This document shows, in pieces, positions 35,977-43,493 of a stretch of 43,493 nt of DNA. The notes under the pieces were generated by a model that saw only the letters and a program-made list of their open reading frames with translations, was not told the DNA's origin and made no database searches. Location: the NCBI GenBank assembly GCA_028714475.1, contig JAQTNC010000002.1, forward strand, positions 86,042 to 129,534. The letters are read 5' to 3'. The DNA is from Patescibacteria group bacterium (GTDB taxonomy: Bacteria; Patescibacteriota; Patescibacteriia; SG8-24). Every line of letters starts with the position of its first letter. The first letter of the stretch is position 1. The translations under genes and the position numbers were made by a program.

Positions 35977-36873
35977 ATGAAGAAAATCGGCTCGCTCCTG
36001 GGCGCGGCCTTGGCCAAACCCAAACCGGACGACAAGGCCCAGGCCACGCGCCACCAGCAGGACGCGGCCGAAACCGCCGAGATGTTCGACGACCTCAAGT
36101 CCATCGGCGTCTACCTGAACATCTTTAAGCGCTACGGCGCCCGCCGGCTAGAACTCATCCGGTGCCGCGAGTGGGTGATGTCGCTCAAGGGAGCCACCAA
36201 CCGCGCCAAGATCTTCACCGCCTCGTACCCGAAATTCGTTTCCAAGCAGGACGAGTCCGGGGAGAAAAAGCCGAGTCGCCCCAAGTCGAAGAAGATTGGG
36301 CAAAAAATCCCGCCGCTGATAAAATCCAGTCGGGGCAAATCAACGCTAAACATTCCGTCACTGCGCGTCCCCGCACCCCCGCAACTCCGCATCTCATCAA
36401 ATATGGCCGTCCGAAAAATCGTCACCGAGGGCGATCCGGTGCTTCGCCGCCGAGCCGCCAACATCCCGACCGCCGAACTGGGCAGCGCCAAGCTGCGCCG
36501 GCTGGTTGAGGACATGGCCGAAACGATGGTTGCCGCCAGCGGCGTCGGCTTGGCCGCGCCACAGGTGGGCGAAGGCATCCGCCTGTTTGTCGCCGCGACG
36601 GCCGACGGCACGGTTGCCCTGGCCAACCCGACCATCACCAAGCGCTCGCGCAAGACGGCGAGCGAAGAGGAAGGCTGCCTCTCCGTGCCCGGCACTTGGG
36701 GCGTGGTCGAGCGCGCCGCGACCGTCACCGTGAACGCACAGACGATGAACGGCGCCAAGGTCACCTTCGTCGCCGAAGGCATGCTCGGCCGCGTCTGCCA
36801 ACACGAAATCGATCACCTTGACGGCATTCTGTTTATCGACCGCGCCAAAGGCGAAGTGAAACGCCGCCGCTGA
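35977..36873 (+). CDS. def: Peptide deformylase with a long in-frame N-terminal extension
   Basis: The C-terminal 156 residues are a complete peptide deformylase, which removes the formyl group from nascent proteins. Numbered from Met at 36403: motif 1 G47-VGLAAP-Q54, motif 2 E90-G-C92-LS, motif 3 H134-E-I-D-H138. The open frame, however, begins at 35977 and adds 142 residues: a basic helical region (about 35-95, with IGVYLNIFKRYGARRLELIR) followed by a Lys/Pro/Ser-rich linker (95-142). Either this is a real fusion or, more likely, an upstream small gene has lost its stop and def starts at 36403, whose AAATATGGCC context equals other starts here. The upstream part is not recognised. fmt follows, as is usual for def. 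Confidence 0.8.
   Translation: MKKIGSLLGAALAKPKPDDKAQATRHQQDAAETAEMFDDLKSIGVYLNIFKRYGARRLELIRCREWVMSLKGATNRAKIFTASYPKFVSKQDESGEKKPSRPKSKKIGQKIPPLIKSSRGKSTLNIPSLRVPAPPQLRISSNMAVRKIVTEGDPVLRRRAANIPTAELGSAKLRRLVEDMAETMVAASGVGLAAPQVGEGIRLFVAATADGTVALANPTITKRSRKTASEEEGCLSVPGTWGVVERAATVTVNAQTMNGAKVTFVAEGMLGRVCQHEIDHLDGILFIDRAKGEVKRRR
36317..36405 (+). promoter_or_regulatory. Possible internal promoter and alternative def start
   Basis: Extended -10 TG-A-TAAAAT at 36317-36325 within the linker of the fused ORF, and ATG at 36403-36405 in the AAATATGGCC context. The DNA from about 36340 to 36400 is CCCCGCA-rich and looks intergenic. Together these support separate expression of def. Confidence 0.4.
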
Positions 36874-36885
36874 CGGTCGCCCATG

Positions 36886-36953
36886 TTCTGCCCCGAGCTT
36901 GTCGAGGGGCGAAACGAGTGAGGTGCCTGCCCCTCCACAGGGTCGGGGCAGAA
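36886..36953. repeat. Nested inverted repeat between def and fmt
   Basis: Outer arms TTCTGCCCCGA (36886-36896) and TCGGGGCAGAA (36943-36953) are perfect complements; inner arms GAGGGGC (36904-36910) and GCCCCTC (36929-36935). It ends 11 nt before the fmt start, with no T-tract typical of a terminator. Confidence 0.7.
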
Positions 36954-36964
36954 AAAGCTTTATT

Positions 36965-37945
36965 ATGAACCAACCCTTGCACATCATCTATTTCGGCACG
37001 GCTGACTTCGCGGTCGCTCCGCTCGAGCGCCTCGTGTCTGACCCGCGCCGTTTTGAGGTCGTCGCGGTCGTGAGCCAGCCCGACAAGCCAGCGGGGCGCT
37101 CCGCCGCGCCGCAGAAATCGCCGATCGCGCTCGCGGCCGACCAGCGCCATTTGACATTAATGCAACCGGAGCGCCTGCGCGGCAACGACGAATTCCGCTC
37201 GGCCATCACCGCCCTCAACTCGGATTTCATCATCGTCGCCGCTTACGGGAAAATCCTGCCGCCGGAACTTTTGGCGATCGCGAAACACGGCACGCTCAAC
37301 CTCCACGGGTCGCTCCTGCCGAAATACCGCGGTGCCTCCCCTATCCAGGCCGCCATCCTCGCGGGCGAAACCGAAACCGGCGTCTCGCTCATGCTCATGG
37401 ACGCCGAGCTCGACCACGGCCCGGTCTATGCCGAGGCGCGGCTTTCGATCGGCGGTGCCGACTCGTACGGCTCGCTGGCCACGCGGCTGTCGCATGCCGC
37501 GGCTGACCTGCTCGCTGACCATCTCGAAAAAATCGCCGAGGGCCAACTCGCACCGCAGGAGCAGGATCATGACGCCGCGACTTACACGCGCATCATCGCC
37601 AAGGAAGATGGCCGCGCCGATTGGGAACACGCTACGGCGGTTGAGTTGGAACGCCGCCTGCGCGCCTATGCGCCGTGGCCGGGGCTGTTCACTTTTTGGA
37701 CTCGAAACGGGCGCGTCCTTCGCCTCAAGATCATCGCCGCCCAGACCGTGACGGACAGCGTCGGCCACCGCGTGGGCGAGGTCTTCTCGACGCCGGACGG
37801 TTCCCCGGCCGTGGCCGCCGCCGAAGGTGCCCTCGCCCTCACCGAACTGCAAATCGAGGGCAAGGCCGCCCAGAACGGGCGGGAATTCCTCCGCGGCTAC
37901 AAGGATTTCGTCGGGTCGGTGCTGGAATCGCCAAATGCAGAATAG
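36965..37945 (+). CDS. fmt: Methionyl-tRNA formyltransferase
   Basis: Formylates initiator Met-tRNA, the counterpart of deformylase. At 326 residues it starts MNQPLHIIYFGTADFAVAPL. The catalytic region is N112-L-H114-G-S-L-L-P-K-Y-R-G followed by ASPIQAAILAGETETGVSLM, with the catalytic Asp in ELDHGPVYA. The C-terminal OB-like domain follows from about residue 215. ATG 36965 is chosen over 36899, which would translate the inverted repeat. Downstream of def on the same strand. Confidence 0.96.
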   Translation: MNQPLHIIYFGTADFAVAPLERLVSDPRRFEVVAVVSQPDKPAGRSAAPQKSPIALAADQRHLTLMQPERLRGNDEFRSAITALNSDFIIVAAYGKILPPELLAIAKHGTLNLHGSLLPKYRGASPIQAAILAGETETGVSLMLMDAELDHGPVYAEARLSIGGADSYGSLATRLSHAAADLLADHLEKIAEGQLAPQEQDHDAATYTRIIAKEDGRADWEHATAVELERRLRAYAPWPGLFTFWTRNGRVLRLKIIAAQTVTDSVGHRVGEVFSTPDGSPAVAAAEGALALTELQIEGKAAQNGREFLRGYKDFVGSVLESPNAE

Positions 37946-37972
37946 ATAACTCCGTGCCAATTTGCTATAAAA

Positions 37973-38149
37973 GAGTTAATTAAAGTTTCATTTTTTTCTA
38001 CCATTCCCGCGAAAGCGGGAATCCAGTCCGAGCCGACTCCTTCACTTTGCTATTTGGATTCTGGATCCCCCCGCAGTACTGCGGGGGGATGGTAGCTTAT
38101 TTGTGTCACGGCATCAGTGCTTTTACCAAAACGAAACTTTAATTAACTC
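37973..38149. mobile_element. MITE-like element with terminal inverted repeats
   Basis: A 177-bp non-coding element. Terminal arms of 22 bp (37973-37994 and 38128-38149), starting GAGTTAATTAAAGTTTC, match at 21 of 22 positions. Inside are a REP-like hairpin ATTCCCGC-GAAA-GCGGGAAT (38003-38022), a perfect 26-bp palindrome ATCCCCCCGCAGT/ACTGCGGGGGGAT (38065-38090), and TACCAT/ATGGTA (37999-38004, 38089-38094). No exact target-site duplication is clear; TATAAA occurs near both ends but not adjacent to both. Could instead be a large composite terminator. Confidence 0.55.
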
Positions 38150-38160
38150 CAATATAAAGA

Positions 38161-38191
38161 AAAGCCGCAGCCTCAAGGGCCGCGGCTTTTG
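38161..38191. terminator. Terminator of the giant surface protein gene
   Basis: AAAAGCCGC (38161-38169) and GCGGCTTTT (38183-38191) form a 9-bp stem; on the minus strand CTTTTCTTT follows. It lies 25 nt after the minus-strand stop and may also act on the plus strand. Confidence 0.8.
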
Positions 38192-38215
38192 CTCGTGCCG
38201 TTTTGCGTGTAATTG

Positions 38216-41200
38216 CTAACGTCGGTTCGCTTCTCGCGCCTTCTTGTCGGCCACTGACCTCGCCTTCTCCCCGACCTCCGCCGCCTTGGCGGACCATTTC
38301 GGGGCGAGCTTGCTGACGCGGGTGCGGACGCCCTTCTCTATCCCCGCCTCCATGCGGCTGCGCATGCCCTCGAGCGTGGCGTTGACCCTGGTCGGCGCCT
38401 TGCCGGGGTGGCTGGCGGTGAGCGTGAGGCCGAAGTCGGGCTCCGGGCTGCCGACGTCCACGGCGCGGAAGAGGAAGACCTTGGACTCGTTGCGGAGCAC
38501 GGTGCTGACGCAGCTTTCCGTCGTGACGACGTCGCCGTTCTCGTCGAGCACTCCCGCTATCTCGTACCCCGCCGGCACCTCGAGGCAGGCGTCAACCGTC
38601 CAGTCGTTGTCATCGGCCGTGAGCACGAAGGGGTACAGCTCCTCCTCGCCGCTCCAGACCACGTAGTCCGGCTGGAGGACGTCGAGGCGCGAGCCGGTCA
38701 CGACCGTCAGCTTCCCGCCGTCGAGCTTCACTTCCCCGTTCTTCTTGATGTGCTTGATGATATGGAGGTTCTTGGTGAGCATGAGCCAGTTCGGGTTGAC
38801 GTCCTCGAACACGTCATCGTCGTCGTCCTCGGCGTCGAAAGCGTTGCGGACGGACTTCCTGAACTCCTTGAGCTTGCCGGTGTACACGGACTGCGCGCCT
38901 TCCGTGTGCTTCACGACGACCAGGAAGCGGCCGGGGTGGTCCTCGCCCGCGAGGCAGGTCCCGGCGGCGTCCGTCACGCACGCGCCGACGAGGCCGACGC
39001 CGGACTCGTACACGTCGTCCATAAGGTGCTTGGCCGGCCTCCGGCCGCCGAAGGCCGAGATGAAGTCGGCGTCGTCGCGGTCGAAGACCTTGACCGTGAC
39101 TCCCGCGAGGGGCCTGGTGCATTCGACGATTGGCTTGCCGTCGGGGCGGTACCCGCACTCGCCGGTCTTCGCGGAGTCGATTATCCTCATGTCCACGTTC
39201 GTCCGGTCGGCGAAGGGGCAGCCGTTCCTCTCGGGCGCGCCGGGGACCGCCGGGCAGTCGTCGTCGGCGTCGAGGACGCCGTCGCCGTCAGCGTCGGGGC
39301 TCACGACCGTCCAAGCCCACGTCGCGAGGGTGGTATCGGGGTTGCCGGCGGGGTCGGAGGCATAGACGGAGAAGGAGTGGGCGCCGAGGGCTAGGCCGGA
39401 ATACTCTTTGGGGCTCGCGCACGGCTCCGCAGTGACCCCGTCGAGCGAGCAGGAGAAGACACTCCCCTCCTCGGTCGCGGCGAAGGCGAACGCCGCGGAC
39501 GTCTCCGTCGTGGTCGCCGCCGGGCCGGAATCGATCGTCGTGTCGGGCGCAATCGTATCAAGGGTGACGGTGACGATGGCCGTCGCGGGGTTTCCGGCGG
39601 CGTCGGTCGCCGTCGCGGTGAGCGCGTTCGCGCCCTCTACGAGCGGCAGGTCGGCGCACATCCAAGCGCCTTCAACGTTTTCGCAATTCGCGCCGTTCAC
39701 GCTCACGGACGCGAGGCCGGAGCCGGAATCTGACGCCGTGCCGGAAACCGTCACGGTCGGCTGGTTCGTGAGCAGGCCGTCGTTCGGGGCCGAGATGGCG
39801 ACGGCCGGGGCAACGGTGTCAACCGTCCATTCAATCGTCGCCGGGGTCGGGTCGTCGTTGCCTGCGGCATCCGTGGCGCGGACGGCGAAGGAGTGCGGCC
39901 CGTCGGCGAGTCCGGCGAGGCTCGCGGGGCTCGCGCACGTCGAGAATACCGCGCCGTCGAGCGAGCAGGCGAAGGCGACGCCGTCCTCCGTGGCGTGGAA
40001 CGCAACGGTTGCGTCAGCGGAGCTGACAAGTTCTGCTGGACCGGAATCGATGACGGAGTCTGGCGGAACCGTGTCGAGGGTGACGGAGACGGAGGCGATG
40101 GCTGAATTGCCCGCGAGGTCGGTCGCCGTCGCCGTGAGCGCATTGGACCCTTCGGCAGAAAGCGGGACAGCCGGGCACGACCAGTCATTTCCGGAAATGC
40201 CGCAGGCGGTACCGTTAACCGAAACGGCGGCCAAGCCCGATTCGGCGTCGCTGGCGGTCCCAAAAACGGCAATCGTGGGCTGTTTGGTCAACAAGTCTTC
40301 GGCCGGGAAGACGATCGCAACACTCGGCGAAGCCGCGTCGGTCGCCTGGAACGTTATGGTCGGACCGTCGCCGACGTTCCCGGCGGCGTCCGCACATCGA
40401 ACGAAGACGTCATGTCCGCCGTACACGGCAAATGAATGAGCAAGTGTCGCTATTCCGGTCACACCGCTCGGAGCCGACAGACTCATGATTCCCTGTTCGT
40501 CGCCGTCGACAAGCAGAGTGCAGGCCGTCACGCCGGTGTCGTCGGAATATGCGGCGGATAGAGTCACCGTTTCGCCCATTGGCGCGGACAACGGCGAGAC
40601 TTCACCGACGACCGGAGGGCTCGCGTCAACGACCGTCACCGGCTCGTCCGGGTTCGTCGGGTCGAAGTTGGCGTCATACGCCAGGACCTGGCCGGGCTGA
40701 ATATTTCCGCCCACGACAGACAAGCCTTCTGAGCCGCCGCTCGAGACGGCCATGTGGTATTCGCCCCCTTCGGCCACGCCAGTGAGCTCGACATGATACT
40801 GGCCCGGTAGTGGGTCGGGTATGAACACGACCTTGACCCCAGCCGGGTCGCTCTCGCCGGAGTACTCGGCACCGGGGATGCCGTTTGAGTCGCTCGTTAT
40901 CACCCTGCCCTGCGGGTCGGTGATCCTGACCGAGACGGGCGAGGCGAACCAGTAGCTGATGAAGTCGGCGTAGCTCGGGCTGGGGACATAAGTCTGCGGC
41001 AGGGCGCCGAGGATGCGCGCCACCACCGGTTCGGAGGAGTCGAGGATGCCCGTGTGTGTGGCCGGGATAACAGTCTCCGAGTCAACACCCTCGATTGTTG
41101 CGGAAGCCCTCAAGACCGTTCCGTCACCCAACAGACTGTTCGCCACTGGATCAATCGGATCCGGCCTGCCGTCAACCCACAGCGGCGCATCATCCTCGCT

Positions 41201-43493
41201 TCTGGTCACGACGGGGATGGAATCGACCGTGGGCTCGCCTGTGCCTATTATCGTATGAACGTGTGCCCTAGACAGGAGAGTCGAAAGATTCGAGTTCATG
41301 GACGGCAGTAACTGGTTCCTTTCGATCAACGACGCGCTGGGCACCGTCTCCCCATCCCTGACGACGTAGTCGTAGGTGGGGAGAAACTCCTGAACTGAAT
41401 TAACGTTGCTATGAATTGTGAGATATCTACCTTCGTCAGTTAAGCCAAACAATTTATTGTCTGACAACGACCACAGGTAACCAGCCATAAATGACTTTGT
41501 CTTTGCATCCCAACTTTTCGGTATCCTCCCGCCCTCCCAAAGTCCATATGATGTCGACGAGCCCTGGTTGGGCACAGCGACAAGCACAAGCTGGTGAACA
41601 TCCTCGCGCCCGACATAGCGATCGCTCTCGATGTAGCTGCGGGAAAGGAGCCCGCCCATGCTGTGCGCCACGACGTCAACCTGTCCGCAGTTGCAGGCCG
41701 CCTTCGCCCTGTCTATCATGGGGATGAGGTAACTGTCCACCGAGTTCCCGGCTTGGTTCACATCGTTGGATTTGCGCCAGTCGTAGAACGCGACGAACAG
41801 GTCCGTGTCCATCTCGTATCCAGCCTCCTCGAACGTACCGATCAGACCGTCATAATATTCGTTGCCGGGAGAAAAGCTCCAGCTGTCTGGCAATGAGTCG
41901 TGAAGCATGACGTTCCAGTTCCAAGAACCCATGATGCCCGGCACAATTACGACGGGATGCCTAAGCGTCACGCGTGTGTCGACGGTGGCCTCGTTGCCCG
42001 AGTTGTCGCGAGCCATTACGTGAAGGGTATTCTCACCGTCCTCGAGTTCCACACCGGGACACGCCCATTGGCTGCCGGCGATTGCACAGTCGGAGCCGTT
42101 GACGCTGACGGAGGCGATGCCGGAGCCGACACCGTCGTCAGCCGTCCCCGATACGTTGACTGTTGTCGTCGCCGTCCTGCCGCCTTCCTGCGGCGTTATG
42201 ACGGCCAGCGACGATACCATTGTGTCGATTGTCCATGAAGCCGAGGCCGGAGAAAGGTCCGCGTTTCCGAATGGGCCGATGGCATAGACCTCGAATGAAT
42301 GTTGACCTTCCGCGAGGCCGGAGTACGTCTTCGGGCTCTGACAAGCCTCCCAAGACCCTCCATCGAGGCGGCACTGGAAGGACCTGCCGAATATCGACCG
42401 GAACGACACCGAGGCATCGCCTGTCTTCACAAACCCAGTAGGGGCGAAGGAAATGGCCGTCTCGGGGACAATCGGGTCGTAGTCGAGCCAGGGCGAGTAG
42501 GTGACGTTGGCGGAGACCTTCTGCCCCGAGCACGGCGGGACGATGGTGTCGAGGCATAGGCCGCCCCCACCCCACCAGTTGTTCTGGGCCTCGACGACGG
42601 TTGAGCCGGCGTTTCTTATGGCATAAGCGTTGTCGTGGACGCTGGAGCCCGTGACCGAGGCCGAGCCGGACTCGACCCTGACGCCGGCGTCCTGGTGGTC
42701 GATCTCGGATCCGGAGACGGAGAGCGAGCCGCCCCTGACCCTCACGCCGGCGTCGGCGACGTAGCCGGAGCCGGTCTTGCAGGCCGTGACGCGGGAGCCG
42801 GACAGGGAGAGGGAGCCGCCGGCCTCGGCGAGGAGGCAGGCGCGGGGGTCGCCCGAGTAGACGGAGTAGCCGCCGTAGCGGACGACGGCGCCGTCGATGG
42901 AGACGGACGAGCCGGACTTGGCGACGACGGCGTTCCAGTCGCCGGGGGCCGGGGAGGTGGCGGCGCCGTCGCCGTTGGTGTCGCCGCCCGCGGAGTCGTC
43001 CTTGAGGCTGGTGAAGTAGACCGGGGCCTCGGGGGTGCCGTTCACGTCGAGCGTCCCGCTGACGTTCAGGCCGTGGTAGCCGCCCGTCCGGGACTTGACC
43101 ACGGCGCCGGGGCCGACGGTGAGCGTGGCGCCGGCGGGGACCGCGACCGCGCCGGAGACTACGTACGGCAGGTCGGCGTTCCAGAGGGCGCTCGCGGCTA
43201 GGGTGCCGGAGACGAGGAAGCCGGCGGACGCCCCGCCCGTGGCGGAGTTCCCTGAATGGGTCAGGGAGACGGCGGCACTGACGTTGGCCGCGGCCAGGGC
43301 GTTCGCGTCGAGCGAGGTGCCGGTCACGGAGAGCGTCCCGGCGTCGGCGCTGATCCCGTAGGAGAGGTTGTCGTGGACGCTGGAGCCCGTGACCGAGGCC
43401 GAGCCGGACTCGACCCTGACGCCGGCGTCCTGGTGGTCGATCTCGGATCCGGAGACGGAGAGCGAGCCGCCCCTGACCCTCACGCCGGCGTCG
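38216..43493 (-). CDS. Giant surface protein with beta-helix repeats, Ig-like domains and an embedded alpha/beta-hydrolase (5' end outside window)
   Basis: At least 1,758 codons; the frame is still open at the window edge. Order from N to C: right-handed beta-helix repeats rich in G-S-L-S-V-S-G and D-A-G-V-R-V (43493 to about 42500); two Ig-like domains (to about 41970); a serine alpha/beta-hydrolase (about 41965-41000); a beta domain; further Ig-like modules in two alternating types (about 40640-39310), with VSVNG..C and CSLDG..CASP cysteine pairs; a calcium-type DADGDGVLDADDDC repeat (about 39300-39230); and a C-terminal region ending in a basic helix. Hydrolase triad by pattern: Ser (AHSMGG, codon 41662-41660), Asp (GDGTV, 41125-41123), His (PATHTG, 41056-41054), with the oxyanion-type VPGIMGS at its start. 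Resembles lipase/LCAT-like enzymes. Expected at the cell surface; a role in host contact or lipid attack is inference. Confidence 0.83.
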   Translation of the reverse strand, partial: DAGVRVRGGSLSVSGSEIDHQDAGVRVESGSASVTGSSVHDNLSYGISADAGTLSVTGTSLDANALAAANVSAAVSLTHSGNSATGGASAGFLVSGTLAASALWNADLPYVVSGAVAVPAGATLTVGPGAVVKSRTGGYHGLNVSGTLDVNGTPEAPVYFTSLKDDSAGGDTNGDGAATSPAPGDWNAVVAKSGSSVSIDGAVVRYGGYSVYSGDPRACLLAEAGGSLSLSGSRVTACKTGSGYVADAGVRVRGGSLSVSGSEIDHQDAGVRVESGSASVTGSSVHDNAYAIRNAGSTVVEAQNNWWGGGGLCLDTIVPPCSGQKVSANVTYSPWLDYDPIVPETAISFAPTGFVKTGDASVSFRSIFGRSFQCRLDGGSWEACQSPKTYSGLAEGQHSFEVYAIGPFGNADLSPASASWTIDTMVSSLAVITPQEGGRTATTTVNVSGTADDGVGSGIASVSVNGSDCAIAGSQWACPGVELEDGENTLHVMARDNSGNEATVDTRVTLRHPVVIVPGIMGSWNWNVMLHDSLPDSWSFSPGNEYYDGLIGTFEEAGYEMDTDLFVAFYDWRKSNDVNQAGNSVDSYLIPMIDRAKAACNCGQVDVVAHSMGGLLSRSYIESDRYVGREDVHQLVLVAVPNQGSSTSYGLWEGGRIPKSWDAKTKSFMAGYLWSLSDNKLFGLTDEGRYLTIHSNVNSVQEFLPTYDYVVRDGETVPSASLIERNQLLPSMNSNLSTLLSRAHVHTIIGTGEPTVDSIPVVTRSEDDAPLWVDGRPDPIDPVANSLLGDGTVLRASATIEGVDSETVIPATHTGILDSSEPVVARILGALPQTYVPSPSYADFISYWFASPVSVRITDPQGRVITSDSNGIPGAEYSGESDPAGVKVVFIPDPLPGQYHVELTGVAEGGEYHMAVSSGGSEGLSVVGGNIQPGQVLAYDANFDPTNPDEPVTVVDASPPVVGEVSPLSAPMGETVTLSAAYSDDTGVTACTLLVDGDEQGIMSLSAPSGVTGIATLAHSFAVYGGHDVFVRCADAAGNVGDGPTITFQATDAASPSVAIVFPAEDLLTKQPTIAVFGTASDAESGLAAVSVNGTACGISGNDWSCPAVPLSAEGSNALTATATDLAGNSAIASVSVTLDTVPPDSVIDSGPAELVSSADATVAFHATEDGVAFACSLDGAVFSTCASPASLAGLADGPHSFAVRATDAAGNDDPTPATIEWTVDTVAPAVAISAPNDGLLTNQPTVTVSGTASDSGSGLASVSVNGANCENVEGAWMCADLPLVEGANALTATATDAAGNPATAIVTVTLDTIAPDTTIDSGPAATTTETSAAFAFAATEEGSVFSCSLDGVTAEPCASPKEYSGLALGAHSFSVYASDPAGNPDTTLATWAWTVVSPDADGDGVLDADDDCPAVPGAPERNGCPFADRTNVDMRIIDSAKTGECGYRPDGKPIVECTRPLAGVTVKVFDRDDADFISAFGGRRPAKHLMDDVYESGVGLVGACVTDAAGTCLAGEDHPGRFLVVVKHTEGAQSVYTGKLKEFRKSVRNAFDAEDDDDDVFEDVNPNWLMLTKNLHIIKHIKKNGEVKLDGGKLTVVTGSRLDVLQPDYVVWSGEEELYPFVLTADDNDWTVDACLEVPAGYEIAGVLDENGDVVTTESCVSTVLRNESKVFLFRAVDVGSPEPDFGLTLTASHPGKAPTRVNATLEGMRSRMEAGIEKGVRTRVSKLAPKWSAKAAEVGEKARSVADKKAREANRR
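42629..43493. repeat. 738-bp period direct repeat in the beta-helix coding region
   Basis: The 127 bp at 42629-42755 recur, without a difference that I can see, at 43367-43493, where the window ends. The spacing is 738 bp, or 246 codons, so frame is kept. Further copies may lie beyond the window. Confidence 0.8.

Noticed and set aside
37960-38160. Target-site duplication around the MITE-like element
   Set aside because: TATAAA is near both ends but not directly adjacent at both, so I do not claim a duplication.

Overview
The window is a GC-rich (by eye around 60%), densely packed bacterial chromosome segment using the standard bacterial code (TGA is a stop in lysS, gltX and mreD). Gene content and style point to the Candidate Phyla Radiation/Patescibacteria, most likely a Parcubacteria-type lineage. 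The signs are a stand-alone four-helix-bundle (S23/IVP family) gene, short AtpH, WYxxP-type surface repeats, a small four-helix membrane family I associate with Parcubacteria, many starts without a Shine-Dalgarno sequence in an ATATG context, and a very large surface protein. This assignment is an inference; no rRNA is present to confirm it.

Layout. 1-6.0 kb: ATP synthase operon atpE-F-H-A-G-D-[four-helix-bundle gene]-C. Heptamer-based inverted repeats lie in the E/F gap and around the inserted gene. 6.05-8.15 kb: three self-contained cassettes, each with ribosome-binding site, ORF and terminator: a duplicated beta-carbonic-anhydrase-like protein and two tandem PD-(D/E)XK nuclease-like paralogues. 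8.2-11.3 kb: a UvrD-type helicase fused to an Fe-S PD-(D/E)XK nuclease. 11.3-16.2 kb: small membrane protein, then mreB-mreC-mreD-mrdA (cell shape). 16.2-23.2 kb: greA-lysS-[Ser leader peptide/attenuator]-serS-alr-ddl-ftsQ. 23.2-25.1 kb: an ftsH-like cassette. 25.1-25.5 kb: AT-rich gap. 25.5-29.2 kb (minus): tagA-gltX-M23 peptidase. 29.2-32.1 kb: clpB under a perfect CIRCE operator. 32.2-33.1 kb (minus): lexA with a direct-repeat operator in its promoter, and a possible 24-aa ORF behind it. 33.1-38 kb: LigB/MEMO-family protein, membrane protein, degenerate thermonuclease-like surface protein, def, fmt, and a MITE-like element. 38.2 kb to the end (minus): the 3' part of a giant surface protein with beta-helix repeats, Ig-like domains and an embedded serine alpha/beta-hydrolase.

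Functionally the window combines energy production, cell-wall synthesis and shape (mreBCD, mrdA, alr, ddl, ftsQ, M23), translation (lysS, serS, gltX, def, fmt) and stress control (clpB/CIRCE, lexA).

The most notable signal is between lysS and serS. A 20-codon ORF begins 2 nt after the lysS stop and carries six consecutive Ser codons. Its stop codon overlaps one arm of a 10-bp antiterminator that is mutually exclusive with an intrinsic terminator. This is the layout of a trp-type transcription attenuator, here for seryl-tRNA synthetase and, through co-transcription, possibly for alr-ddl-ftsQ. Other points for a second look are the heptamer arrays and their four-helix-bundle cargo, the hydrolase inside the giant surface protein, the two-domain carbonic-anhydrase-like protein with a degenerate half, the tandem nuclease cassettes, and the lexA operator with two perfect DnaA boxes beside it.
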